NCBI GenBank assembly: GCA_015654695.1
Contig: JAATGJ010000068.1
Location: 1-64,000 of the forward strand
Origin: Chitinophagales bacterium
Lineage (GTDB): Bacteria; Bacteroidota; Bacteroidia; Chitinophagales; Chitinophagaceae
Reading direction: 5' to 3'
DNA length: 64,000 nucleotides
Part shown: positions 34,973 to 44,056 of the stretch, one piece after another
Numbering within the stretch: position 1 is the stretch's first letter
Layout: each line of letters begins with the position of its first letter
Notes under the pieces: generated by a model
What the model was told of the DNA's origin: nothing
Seen by the model: the letters and a program-made list of their open reading frames with translations, nothing else
Databases searched by the model: none
Program-made: the position numbers and the translations under genes

Positions 34973-36493
34973 TCAGGCTACTGCTTTTATTTGTTTGGCA
35001 AAAATGGCCGCCACCCCCTGCTTTTCTAATAATTGTAAATTTTCTTTTACCGCTGCGGCAAAACCTTTCAATTCCAAAAGATCAGCCCCCCACAGCTTTT
35101 TATCTGACAGGATATCTTGGACAAAGTTATCTATATTACCCTTAGCCCATTTATCAGCAAACCAGGATGCCATCTCATCCTGTATCGCATACTTCTTCCC
35201 GTTAGCTTCTCCATAATATACATTATTAGGGCCTGCTTTACACTTCATAAATAAAAGACAGGCGGCAAAACCCAGGGCCATATTTTCCGGAACAGTATCT
35301 GTTTTACTGTAATGCTTCAGCAATAAAGGGATATTTCTCAGCTTCATCTTAGAAGTATAGTTCATGGTAATGCTGATCCATTTATGGTCTAAAGAAGGAT
35401 TACGGAAACGGTCTGTTACCTGGTTGGCGAAAACGCAGGCTTCATTATAGGTGATAGTTTCACCATCCAGCGCCGCCGCTATCTCCAGCATCATCAGCCT
35501 GCGGACATACGATGAAATATCTGCATCACTCATCGCTTCTCTCACCGTTTCAAAACCGGCGAGGAAAGCAAGACCGCAGGTGAATGTATGCGTGCCATTC
35601 AGTAAACGTAATTTCAACTCCCGGAATTTTTCAATACCAGGAGTGATCACCACCCCTTCATCTGTCCTGCTGAAAGAAAGCGTTTCTTTTACTTTTTCAC
35701 TGCCTGATTCAATCGCCCAGAATCGAAAAGCTTCCGCCATGATCATCAGTTCGTCAGTATAACCAAACTTTTGTTCAGCTGCTTTTCTTTCAGCATCCGG
35801 CAATTTTCCCGGCACTATGCGATCCACCAATGAATTACAGAAATGATTGGCCGATTGCAGCCATTGAATAAACTTTTCTTCAAGCTTATTTTTTACAGCC
35901 AGTTCCAGAACGATGGAACGGAGCTTCGTCCCATTTTCTATTATCAATTCCGTAGGGATGATCACCATACCGCTATCTTCCCTGCCATAAAAAGCTTTAT
36001 GCCGTTCGTATAAAAAAGCCAGCAACTTACCGGGAAATGATGGGGGTGGCGATAATGTAATATCATCATCTGTCAATACAATACCCATCTCTGTTGTATT
36101 GGAAATGACAATTTTCATTTCAGGGTTATGGGCGCATGTCAATATCTCAGCCCATTGTTCTTTAGCGGAAAGCACCCGGCTGATGGAAGAATTAATGATC
36201 GCTTCTTCTGTCATCGCGCCATTCTCAATTCCTTTTACATATAAAGTGTATAATCCATCCTGCTGATCAAATGCATCAGCACTGCCCTGCGAAGTGGATT
36301 TTACTACCACTACCCGGCCATTAAAAACACCGTTGCGGTTAGCTTTGTCAATAAAATAATCAGGCAATCCGCGCAGCAACACACCTGTTCCGAACTGCAA
36401 AACCTTCTCAGGTAATGCAAACAATTTTTCCATGGGGATGATCAACCCTGTTTTTGGAGAAATTTCTTTTATCGTTTTTTTTGACAATTGCAT
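34973..36493 (-). CDS. uxaB: Tagaturonate reductase
   Basis: 506-residue NAD-dependent mannitol-dehydrogenase-family enzyme reducing tagaturonate to altronate. The Rossmann region KVLQFGTGVLLRGLPDYFIDKAN, the ISNTTEMGI segment and the catalytic Lys region RLLNGTHTFTCG (K replaced in the printed motif by the usual N-G-T-H context) fit UxaB. Glucuronate-branch enzymes (UxuA, UxuB) are not in the window, so the cluster is for galacturonate. It is 12 bases downstream of the GH105 gene. Confidence 0.94.
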   Translation of the reverse strand: MQLSKKTIKEISPKTGLIIPMEKLFALPEKVLQFGTGVLLRGLPDYFIDKANRNGVFNGRVVVVKSTSQGSADAFDQQDGLYTLYVKGIENGAMTEEAIINSSISRVLSAKEQWAEILTCAHNPEMKIVISNTTEMGIVLTDDDITLSPPPSFPGKLLAFLYERHKAFYGREDSGMVIIPTELIIENGTKLRSIVLELAVKNKLEEKFIQWLQSANHFCNSLVDRIVPGKLPDAERKAAEQKFGYTDELMIMAEAFRFWAIESGSEKVKETLSFSRTDEGVVITPGIEKFRELKLRLLNGTHTFTCGLAFLAGFETVREAMSDADISSYVRRLMMLEIAAALDGETITYNEACVFANQVTDRFRNPSLDHKWISITMNYTSKMKLRNIPLLLKHYSKTDTVPENMALGFAACLLFMKCKAGPNNVYYGEANGKKYAIQDEMASWFADKWAKGNIDNFVQDILSDKKLWGADLLELKGFAAAVKENLQLLEKQGVAAIFAKQIKAVA

Positions 36494-36505
36494 CCCCGCT
36501 TATTT

Positions 36506-38413
36506 TTAATTTACTTTTTTACTTTGCATCAATAGCCATTTCACCAGGTCTTCGGCGGCTTTATAATTCGGATACTCCGCTGGCAACTTTCTTCCGTCCA
36601 GGTATTCATTATACAACCAGGGATCGCCGGCAGCCAATACAGTTCCTTTTCCAAATTTAGCGGTAGCGATAATCACATCAGCTTCTTTTACAGCTAGTGC
36701 TTTAGCCGGAGCTTTTATATCCAATACACTGACCTCTTTCAAATACATTTTATACGGCTCTTTAAAAACCTCTTCGTCACCGGCTATCACTGCCCCTGTT
36801 TCAAATTCATCATTTTTGACCATGTTCCTGCTTGTATTGGTAAAAGTTATTCCAAACGTATTGGCTAATTTATTGAAGTGTTCAAGGCCGCAATTAGCGC
36901 TGTCATTCGCCAGCAGCAGCAATACGCCTCCAGCTTTTACCCAATCGCTTATTGATTTTACATTTTTTTCAGAAACATAATTTGGAGCGGGATTATCCTC
37001 TACATGGTCGGGATCAACTATTATATACACAGATGCTTTCTTCAGGTTATTGGCAGTTGGCGCCACATCCAGTGAAGAAAGCTTCGCACCATACTTATTG
37101 AATATATATCCAAGTCCGGCGAACCCGGGATGTGACATTTCATTCCATACATAATGCCAGTAAACTGATGCCCCGGTCAAGTCCTTTCTTTTCTCACTGT
37201 TAAAATAGCGGTCAAGCATTATTGTTTTCCCCCTGCCGGTTAATTGTACCGGCATCATTTCCATTTCATTGCCGGCTAATAAAAAAGCGCCAATACCTTT
37301 TGGATCGTTCACTATTACATCTTCGCTCATATAATAGTCAAAACTTCCATCACGATAAGGATTGCCACCGAGCCCGCTTACTTTTACCGTTCCATGCAAA
37401 TTTGTTTGCCCGTTCTCTGCTTTAATAAATTGTTTTATAATACCCGTATATCCTTTCGTAGCGATGGTGATTTTGCCGGGCATGATATATCCTTTCCGGA
37501 CCCCTTTCGCAACAGCATATACAAACTGGCTGCTGGCTGAGGCTTCAAAATAATTCTTTTGTTTTCCCGGTCCTTTATAATTCAGTATATCTAACCAAAG
37601 GCCCGTCTTTGGATCCTGCACTTTGGCGATAGCATTCACCAACCGGTTCAATATATCAATAAGGGTTTTTCTTTTAGGATGATCTTCCGGGAACCAATCC
37701 AGTGCATCCACTAATGCCGTTGCATACCACCCCATCGCCCTTGACCAGAAAAGTGGAGATGTCCCGGTTTGTTTATTCGCCCATTGCTGCTCCCTGCTTT
37801 CATCCCAGGCATGAAAGAGCAAACCTGTTTTTGCATCCCTTGCATGTTTTTCCATCCATGTAAACTGGTTGGCCACATCATCAAACACGGCATTATCGTG
37901 CACCAGGTCTGCATATTCCGCATAAAATGGTTCAGCCATATACAATCCATCCAGCCACATTTGGTAGGGATAAATTTTCTTATGCCAGAAACCGCCTTCG
38001 TTGGTACGCGGGTGCGTCCGCAACTGCTCTCTCAATAACTTAGCCGCATTCAAGTATTTTTCTTTTTGTGTGAGACGGTATAAAAGTAAAATCAATTTGC
38101 CATTATTAATATGGTCAATATTATATTCATCCGGTTTGTACGTCTTAATGCTTCCATCATCCTGTACAAAAAAATCCATTTGCTTCTGTATATAATTATA
38201 ATATTTCACATCACCCGTATTTCTCCAAAGTCCCTCAAAGCCTTTCAGAATAACCCCCATATCATACGACCACTTTGCCTGCCTGCCGTCAAGTGCAAAT
38301 GAATCTTTCCAGGTCTTCATGACCGTTTCAGCCATTTGCTGCGACAATGATTTTTGCTGCGCAGAAGCAATCATGGTGAACAAAGAAAATCCGGCTATAA
38401 GAAATTTTTTCAT
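36506..38413 (-). CDS. GH105 unsaturated rhamnogalacturonyl hydrolase with DUF4350-like C-terminus
   Basis: 635-residue exported enzyme (signal peptide MKKFLIAGFSLFTMIASAQQ). Residues about 25-380 are a six-hairpin GH88/GH105 domain: WLDGLYMAEPFYAEYAD, the WSRAMGWYATALVDALDWFPEDHP stretch and YFEASASSQFVYAVAKG are family hallmarks, with catalytic Asp residues in the first two. It removes 4,5-unsaturated galacturonate from pectin-lyase products. Residues about 450-630 resemble a DUF4350/ThuA-like glutamine-amidotransferase fold (VYIIVDPDHVEDNP, GGVLLLLANDS). First gene of the uronate operon, feeding UxaB, UxaA and UxaC. Confidence 0.92.
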   Translation of the reverse strand: MKKFLIAGFSLFTMIASAQQKSLSQQMAETVMKTWKDSFALDGRQAKWSYDMGVILKGFEGLWRNTGDVKYYNYIQKQMDFFVQDDGSIKTYKPDEYNIDHINNGKLILLLYRLTQKEKYLNAAKLLREQLRTHPRTNEGGFWHKKIYPYQMWLDGLYMAEPFYAEYADLVHDNAVFDDVANQFTWMEKHARDAKTGLLFHAWDESREQQWANKQTGTSPLFWSRAMGWYATALVDALDWFPEDHPKRKTLIDILNRLVNAIAKVQDPKTGLWLDILNYKGPGKQKNYFEASASSQFVYAVAKGVRKGYIMPGKITIATKGYTGIIKQFIKAENGQTNLHGTVKVSGLGGNPYRDGSFDYYMSEDVIVNDPKGIGAFLLAGNEMEMMPVQLTGRGKTIMLDRYFNSEKRKDLTGASVYWHYVWNEMSHPGFAGLGYIFNKYGAKLSSLDVAPTANNLKKASVYIIVDPDHVEDNPAPNYVSEKNVKSISDWVKAGGVLLLLANDSANCGLEHFNKLANTFGITFTNTSRNMVKNDEFETGAVIAGDEEVFKEPYKMYLKEVSVLDIKAPAKALAVKEADVIIATAKFGKGTVLAAGDPWLYNEYLDGRKLPAEYPNYKAAEDLVKWLLMQSKKVN

Positions 38414-38627
38414 TTTATTGTTTTACCAGAGCTCACCCTCTTATCCCTCTCCTTGCTTCCCACTTCACTTTGTTCGTAGTCGCAATGACGGGAGAGGGAC
38501 GGTGCTGCATCTCTTTAATAAACTTCATTCCTCCCACATCATCTTTAATTCTTTACTCATCACTTTCACATACTCAGCTAAATTATGAGATACTTTAAAA
38601 AACCAAATACTACTCACCGTTCACCAC

Positions 38628-38980
38628 TCACTTTACCGTCACACTCTTATCCCTCGCTCCCAGTTTATAAACGATGTTTTCTTTCGCCCCGGAGGCATCC
38701 GTATTTTTAATACTAAAGTATTACTTCCGTCGCCGCTGACGAGTAACAATAATTCCGAAGGAACCAATACTACGCCACCGTCTTTTTTGTTGCAGGCCTC
38801 AATAGCGGCATTGATGCTGTTTATATTTAAAGCATGGCTACCAGGAACGGCGCCATGTTTTACTATACTGATCGTATCTTTTTTGAATTTCGGGGAAATG
38901 ATCACCGGAAGTTTATTCCACCGGGCTATTACATCTGAAAAAGAGAGAGCAAAGAAAAGGATGATGAAAGGTTTTTTCAT
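38628..38980 (-). pseudogene. GH28 polygalacturonase remnant (internal deletion plus frameshift)
   Basis: Begins as a normal GH28 enzyme: signal peptide MKKPFIILFFALSF, then ISIVKHGAVPGSHALNINSINAAIEACNKKDGGVVLVPS, the family's first beta-helix turn. The catalytic region is missing: after VLVPS the sequence jumps to ELLLLVSGDGSNTLVLK. One base missing in the following A-run shifts the frame; restoring it reads NTDASGAKENIVYKLG and stops at 38628, which looks like the true C-terminus of another, unidentified enzyme. Without correction the frame ends at 38639. A dead gene made by deletion between two carbohydrate genes. Confidence 0.7.
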
Positions 38981-39071
38981 TATGACAAATAAATCGTTAA
39001 TTGAACAGCTTGTTTCTTATACAATTCTACCCAAAACGCGGTCATTTTCAATAGTTTCGAAAGTCTTTATT

Positions 39072-39087
39072 TACGCAATCGTTACCA
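39072..39087. promoter_or_regulatory. Possible LacI-family operator upstream of the GH28 remnant
   Basis: CGCAATCGTTACCA (39074-39087) matches TGNAANCG-NTTNCA at eight of ten fixed positions. It lies about 95 bases upstream of the remnant's ATG. The likely regulator gene nearby (39653-39904) is itself broken. Confidence 0.3.
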
Positions 39088-39146
39088 GCGCCGGGGCCGG
39101 CAAAAATGGTGCTGATTACTCTTGCATCCATCCCGTATCAACCGGC

Positions 39147-39584
39147 TTATGAAGCAATTTTTACCGCCTGCCTGGCCAGCAATTTCCACTGCTTATGATC
39201 TTTTTGAAAAATGAGCATGACAAGTAAATGCACTTCTGCCGGTTTACCGCCATCATTGGTTTTGGCATTTAGTTTATGCCGCACAATAGCCGTCTTGCCG
39301 CTGATGCTGATTGTTTGATCTAACAGCTCAATAGTTACAAAATCAGATGCACCGCCTGCCAGTTTTTCAACAAATTCTTTTTTATCGTCCACATGCCCGC
39401 CCGAATGACCATAGCTTAGTTTATCCATCGCAATGCTTTCCAGGTCTGTTCTGTTTCCGTCTATCATGGCTTTACGCAATTTCTCTACGGCATTGGCTAC
39501 TGCTGTTTCATCCCTGCTTTGTGCGTTTATTGCTGTTGTTATTACCAGGCAAATGATACTTGTAAAAAATAATTTCCTTATCAT
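39147..39584 (-). CDS. Exported DUF4440/NTF2-like protein
   Basis: 145-residue protein with a signal peptide (FFTSIICLVITTAINAQS) and a SnoaL/NTF2-like cone fold typical of DUF4440: AVEKLRKAMIDGNRTDLESIAMDKLSYGHSGGHVDDKKEFVEKL and a C-terminal strand WKLLARQAVKI. Such domains bind small ligands or act as accessory enzymes; no catalytic role can be assigned. It stands between two dead genes of the pectin locus and may be what remains of an operon there. Confidence 0.8.
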   Translation of the reverse strand: MIRKLFFTSIICLVITTAINAQSRDETAVANAVEKLRKAMIDGNRTDLESIAMDKLSYGHSGGHVDDKKEFVEKLAGGASDFVTIELLDQTISISGKTAIVRHKLNAKTNDGGKPAEVHLLVMLIFQKDHKQWKLLARQAVKIAS

Positions 39585-39652
39585 GTTAAATTGTTTTTAT
39601 AAATCTATTGAATTTGTTCCACCCCGGGCCAATCAAAATCGGCATAGCCTGA

Positions 39653-39904
39653 ATCATCAATCTGTGTTCCCTGGTACAAAAGAGTCCGAAACCTGATGCC
39701 ATTCTTGCTCCTGGCGATAAACTCACTACCGGCAACCTGCGTATATTGAAGGCGAAAAAAATAAAGGTCCCTGGTGACATAGGACTTATTGGTTTTTCCA
39801 ACTCAGGTATTACTGAATTGATTGAGCCGCTCCTGTCTATTATCAAGCAACCCACAAAGGAACAAGCCGGTTATATGGGGCTCATGAAGCTTTGTCCGTT
39901 AAAA
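39653..39904 (+). pseudogene. LacI-family regulator remnant (C-terminal effector domain)
   Basis: An open stretch without start codon reads KPDAILAPGDKLTTGNLRIL, then KVPGDIGLIGFSNSG and ELIEPLLSIIKQPTKEQAG, which matches the end of LacI/PurR-type ligand-binding domains (usual pattern PDAI-A-D, IP-D--I-GF-N, P-L-TI-QP). A stop at 39650-39652 closes the frame upstream, no helix-turn-helix is found, and similarity fades after MGLMKL. The gene would have pointed right, away from the uronate operon. Probably the former pectin/uronate regulator. Confidence 0.7.
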
Positions 39905-39914
39905 TGTTTCAGCA

Positions 39915-40844
39915 TTATTTATTATACTCTGTCATTTCTCTTGCCGAGGTGCCATCGTTATATAATTCAATAACGGCATACGCAGGCGCAAATTCCTGGA
40001 AAGCCCCTTTCCACCAGTTGCCTGATACAGCGCCATTGCAACAATATTTTATGCCCAGGTAATCCAGTTCATCCTGCAGATGAATATGGCCACTAAGACA
40101 AACTTTTATATTCGGGTATTTCAGGAATATTTTTTTTAGCGACATAAAATCAGTATGCATCAGGTTGCGTTGAATTTTAAGGTCGCCGTTTGCCTCTGTT
40201 TTATCAAAGAACAATCCTGCACAAATAGAAAGGATGGGGATATGCGATACAATGCAAATGAATTTATCCTTTGCTTGTTCCAGTTCCTGCTGCAACCAGT
40301 CTAACTGCTCAGGGTCAATGTATGCGATATACCCCCCCGCAGGGTTCAATTGCGTGCTGTCCAAAACAAGGAAGTGCCATTTGCCTTTGGTAAAACTATA
40401 ATAGCGTTTGGGCAATTGCAATGTTTCTACCACCCATTGCTTACCGTAAAGTTTGTCGGCCTCAGGTTTATCATTTTTTATAAACCATCCCCACACATCA
40501 TGATTGCCGATACAGTGATAAATGGGCAAGTTGTTTTCTTTTTCTAGGATAGTATGATAAAGGTCCCATTGTGCCTGTGTTTTTTGTTTGTCCGCTTCCA
40601 GGCTATCCATGATGGAATCACCGCCATTGATGATAAAGTCAACTGTGGGTTTTAATGACTGCGCATGATGCAGGGCTTTTGCCATACCAGTTTCGGCAGC
40701 CAGATCCGGCTTTACATGAATATCTGTGAGGTAGGCAAACCGGATTTTGCCCGGCTTTTCATTTTGATCAGCAAAACTAATGGTGGGTAACAGGCTGCTG
40801 CCAATAACAGCAGCAGTATTCTGCAGGAATGTACTTCTCTTCAT
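39915..40844 (-). CDS. Exported metallophosphoesterase
   Basis: 309-residue calcineurin-like phosphoesterase with a signal-like N-terminus (MKRSTFLQNTAAVIGSSLLPTISFA). Metal-binding motifs occur in order: AYLTDIHVK (D-x-H), INGGDSIMD (GD), HCIGNHDVWG (GNHD), SHIPILS and LSGHIHLQDEL (GH-x-H). Probably acts on a phosphorylated small molecule or glycan in the periplasm. Fifty bases upstream lies the hexosamine-kinase-like gene on the same strand, so they may be co-transcribed. Substrate unknown. Confidence 0.9.
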   Translation of the reverse strand: MKRSTFLQNTAAVIGSSLLPTISFADQNEKPGKIRFAYLTDIHVKPDLAAETGMAKALHHAQSLKPTVDFIINGGDSIMDSLEADKQKTQAQWDLYHTILEKENNLPIYHCIGNHDVWGWFIKNDKPEADKLYGKQWVVETLQLPKRYYSFTKGKWHFLVLDSTQLNPAGGYIAYIDPEQLDWLQQELEQAKDKFICIVSHIPILSICAGLFFDKTEANGDLKIQRNLMHTDFMSLKKIFLKYPNIKVCLSGHIHLQDELDYLGIKYCCNGAVSGNWWKGAFQEFAPAYAVIELYNDGTSAREMTEYNK

Positions 40845-40894
40845 AGATTATTTTGTTGTGAAAAAATACAACAAAATAATTTTCTTTCTGTAAA

Positions 40895-41938
40895 CTAATT
40901 GAATCGGCTGAATAAGGTTTTTTTATCCAGCAAGCGGCTTAAAAGCGTTAATTGGTTTTTGGCCCTTATTAAATTATGCCCGGGATATTTTGCAACATAA
41001 TACATATCATTATTAATATAATCAGCCAGGAACCGTACCGCCTGCATATAGATCATAAATTTCCCGGCATAAAAGAAATGCTTCTTCTCTGTTTCGGTAA
41101 GCTCATCTTTCATTTCCTCCAAATAACCCTGCACAATGGCTTTATAATAATCATCCCGGATTTCAATTTTACTGAAATCATTCTCTTCTTCACTCACAGG
41201 CGACAGATACGTTCGCATCATATCTCCCGCATCACTGATGAAATAGCCCGGCATCACTGTATCAAGATCTATCACACATAAACCTTTATCCTCTTTATCA
41301 AATAATATATTACTGATCTTTGTATCATGGTGGGTAACTCTCAGCCGGAAGGCCGGGTCGGTTTTCATTTGTTCATATACTTTCACAATGCCCGAATGAT
41401 TGGATATTATTTTTATCAGTTCCTGTGATTGGCTGATCCGTTCTGCATTTCCTTTTTTTAATGCAGCCAAAAACTGCTCGTAGCGCAATGCAAGATCATG
41501 AAAAGAAGGAATGGTGATTTTAAATCCGCTCAAATCTATACCGGAAAGCAAACGGGTAAATCTTCCAAACTGGGCAGCGGCTTGGTAAGCCTGTTCCGGG
41601 GTTTCCACCACATCTTTGGAGTGGGATCCGGCTACAAAAGGAAATAAACGAAAGAAACCTTCGCTTTTAATAAATACCATATTATCACCTGTTACTGAAA
41701 GAACAGGTGCGACAAACCTGTATGCCGGATGGTACTGGCTGAGATAACCGGCTATCAATTTAATATTACCTGCTATATCCTGGGGTTGTTTAAAAACTTT
41801 CTGGTTGATCCGTTGCAGGATATAGGGTTTACCCGCAGATATCACTTTCCATGTATTATTGATCAGCCCGGTGCCAAATGATTCAATGCTTGTATCTTCT
41901 TCTTTAAGTCCGTAAGCGGGTAAAACAGTTCGAATCAT
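40895..41938 (-). CDS. Aminoglycoside phosphotransferase-family kinase, NahK-like
   Basis: 347-residue cytoplasmic kinase of the APH fold. The catalytic and metal-binding core is clear: THHDTKISNILFD (catalytic Asp and Asn) and CVIDLDTVMPGYFISDAGDMMRT (DxD-type metal site), a wording close to N-acetylhexosamine 1-kinases. It may phosphorylate GalNAc or GlcNAc released by the adjacent GH109-type enzyme; that link is inference from gene order. Upstream gap to the GH109 gene is 93 bases. Confidence 0.82.
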   Translation of the reverse strand: MIRTVLPAYGLKEEDTSIESFGTGLINNTWKVISAGKPYILQRINQKVFKQPQDIAGNIKLIAGYLSQYHPAYRFVAPVLSVTGDNMVFIKSEGFFRLFPFVAGSHSKDVVETPEQAYQAAAQFGRFTRLLSGIDLSGFKITIPSFHDLALRYEQFLAALKKGNAERISQSQELIKIISNHSGIVKVYEQMKTDPAFRLRVTHHDTKISNILFDKEDKGLCVIDLDTVMPGYFISDAGDMMRTYLSPVSEEENDFSKIEIRDDYYKAIVQGYLEEMKDELTETEKKHFFYAGKFMIYMQAVRFLADYINNDMYYVAKYPGHNLIRAKNQLTLLSRLLDKKTLFSRFN

Positions 41939-42031
41939 TATTAAAAATAAGAAAGGAACACGGATTTAACGGATGATATAAATTATCACTGGTATATTTT
42001 GTAATCGCCGTATTCCGTATGCTATTTCATT

Positions 42032-43387
42032 TTAATACTCGTCATTCAATGCAAATACAGGTTTGCGGTACATCCATTGCCCGCCGGTGAAATCAGGAAA
42101 CTCAACTGTTTCATTACCGAGTTCAATTGATTGTTCACTCAATGGAGTAATGGCGCTCCATGCCGCAGCATCATATACGTCCATCGGTGTAGCTGTTTTG
42201 CGCTTAATGGATTCAACAAATGAATGGATAACAAAAAAATCCATGCCACCATGACCAGCGCCGGCTGTTTCTTTCGTCCACCTGGCCCATAATGGATGGT
42301 CATATTTATCCAGCCATGGTTTGGCCTCATCCCATTGGTGGGACCTGGCTGATTTTTCCTGTATATAAATCCCTTTATTTACATCCATCCATAATCCTTC
42401 TGTACCCTGTACACGAAAACCTAAAGAATAAGGTCTTGGCAAATTAGTATCGTGTTCCAGCAATATGGTTTCACCATTGGCGCAATTGATATGCGTTGTC
42501 ACAACATCGCCTAATTTGAAATTCACTTTTGTATTAGGATGGTTTTCGCCTCCCTGTTTTACAATATAATTATGCAACCCTCTTGCTTTGGAAGAAAAGG
42601 AATTCAATGTAAGAAAGCGATTACCCCTGTTGATATTGATATAATGTGCGACAGGTCCGATACCATGTGTAGGGTAAAGATCGCCATTGCGGTGAACCGA
42701 ATGATTGGTTCTCCATTTTGCTTCTGAAAATCCTTTTTCGCCAAACTCCACCCCATGTCCGTAAGGGTTAATCCCATCATTGAACTTTACTTCACGCAGA
42801 TCATGCTGGTAACCGCCCTGCAGATGAATTAATTCACCAAACAATCCCTGCCTTACCATATTTAATACGGCCATCACATCACGCCGGTAACAAACATTTT
42901 CCATCATCATTACATGGGCGTTATATTTCTCCGCTGCTTTCACTACATCCCAGTGATCCTGTAATGTAATGCCCAGCATTACTTCCGTTCCCACGTATTT
43001 GATGCCTGCTTCCACCGAACCGATGATCATCGGCTTATGCCATTCCCATGGCGTAGCGATGATCACTGCATCCATGCCTTTCGTGTCCACCAATTTTTTC
43101 CAGGCATAATTATCCCCTGTAAAAATTGGCGGCATCTTTTTACCGCTTTTAGTGATCATTTCTTTTGCCGTTTTCAGCATCCGGTCATCAACATCACAAA
43201 TGGCCACCAGTTCCACATCCTCTCTTCCCAGCAACAATTCGAGATGGCTTTGTCCGCGCAATCCCGTACCGATCAATCCAATTTTTACTTTCGGATCTGC
43301 TGCCCTGGCAAATAAACTTCCTGGAGGTAATATGGCAAATGAAGCCGCTGCAAGGCTGGTATTTTTGATAAAATCTTTTCTTCTCAT
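42032..43387 (-). CDS. GH109-like Gfo/Idh/MocA enzyme (alpha-N-acetylgalactosaminidase type)
   Basis: 451-residue exported enzyme. Twin-arginine-like leader MRRKDFIKNTSLAAASF fixes the start at ATG 43387; a longer in-frame start at 43456 would hide it. The Rossmann loop KIGLIGTGLRGQSHLEL binds NAD. The motifs ATPWEWHKPM, ENVCYRRDVMAVLNM, YPTHGIGP and GHGGMDFF are those of family GH109, whose members cleave terminal alpha-GalNAc by an NAD-dependent redox-elimination mechanism. Context (hexosamine-type kinase downstream) agrees. Could instead act on another glycoside; family call is firm. Confidence 0.88.
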   Translation of the reverse strand: MRRKDFIKNTSLAAASFAILPPGSLFARAADPKVKIGLIGTGLRGQSHLELLLGREDVELVAICDVDDRMLKTAKEMITKSGKKMPPIFTGDNYAWKKLVDTKGMDAVIIATPWEWHKPMIIGSVEAGIKYVGTEVMLGITLQDHWDVVKAAEKYNAHVMMMENVCYRRDVMAVLNMVRQGLFGELIHLQGGYQHDLREVKFNDGINPYGHGVEFGEKGFSEAKWRTNHSVHRNGDLYPTHGIGPVAHYININRGNRFLTLNSFSSKARGLHNYIVKQGGENHPNTKVNFKLGDVVTTHINCANGETILLEHDTNLPRPYSLGFRVQGTEGLWMDVNKGIYIQEKSARSHQWDEAKPWLDKYDHPLWARWTKETAGAGHGGMDFFVIHSFVESIKRKTATPMDVYDAAAWSAITPLSEQSIELGNETVEFPDFTGGQWMYRKPVFALNDEY

Positions 43388-43816
43388 GTTATTTATTTTT
43401 TGAAAGCAGAAGGCTCTGAAAATGAAAGATAGTTCAAAAAGAAAAAAACAAAACATCTGAAATGATCTTCAAAAATTCCCATTGGGCCAGGCTGATAGAT
43501 TCTAATTTTTGTTAATTAACAAACCTTTATACCCCTTATAGAAGCTTTCATTAAAAATTCAATTTTCACTACATACGCTTCTATCAACCTTGACCATCAC
43601 TAAGATTTAAAAAATAAAAAACCACTTTAACTAAGCTATGATGGTTCATGTAGCGCTAACCAGAGAATTATCTACCCCGATTTTTGCAGGATTTGATTGG
43701 TTTTATCACATTATAGGGTTCTTACTGAATTTAATAACAAATTGATTTCCAAATAAGTCTGAATTTTTTTATTTTTGGAAAGGATGGACATTCCACTCTA
43801 AGCGATAATCATTATT
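43388..43816. other. AT-rich intergenic region before the Fic locus
   Basis: About 430 bases with no supported gene, markedly AT-rich. A possible minus-strand -7 element (TATCTTTC, one mismatch) lies upstream of the GH109 gene, and the Fic-locus -7 element is at 43770. Otherwise nothing recognised. Confidence 0.5.
43770..43777 (+). promoter_or_regulatory. -7 promoter element of the Fic locus
   Basis: TATTTTTG matches TAnnTTTG, 39 bases before ATG 43817. In such AT-rich DNA a chance match is possible; no ideal -33 element. Confidence 0.35.
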
Positions 43817-44056
43817 ATGAATGAATTAGTCTTTATATCCGAAAGCATAAGATCGCTACAAAGTTTGTCAAAAAAGGAAACGATTTTCCTGGATGATATA
43901 CAACAGGAGTTTCAAGCTGACCTGCAAAATTATATTGCAGGGGAGACACTTTCTGCACGAAATGGAAAACTTATTATTGGCAATAATCTCTATAAAAAAT
44001 GGCTTTCGAAAATAAGGACCAAGGGATTTGATTATGAAATAGATTTCAAACGATGA
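43817..44056 (+). CDS. Small protein upstream of Fic, function unknown
   Basis: 79-residue soluble protein: mixed helix pattern (ESIRSLQSLSKKETIFLDDIQQEF) then a basic C-terminus (NLYKKWLSKIRTKGFDYEIDFKR). Not recognised. Its stop overlaps the Fic start (ATGA, 44053-44056), so the two are translationally coupled and it is the natural candidate partner of Fic. It does not contain the separate-antitoxin inhibitory motif; that motif is in the Fic protein itself. Confidence 0.6.
   Translation: MNELVFISESIRSLQSLSKKETIFLDDIQQEFQADLQNYIAGETLSARNGKLIIGNNLYKKWLSKIRTKGFDYEIDFKR

Noticed and set aside
38787-39152. 121-residue plus-strand frame across the GH28 remnant
   Set aside because: No family resemblance and it lies over a minus-strand remnant with clear homology.
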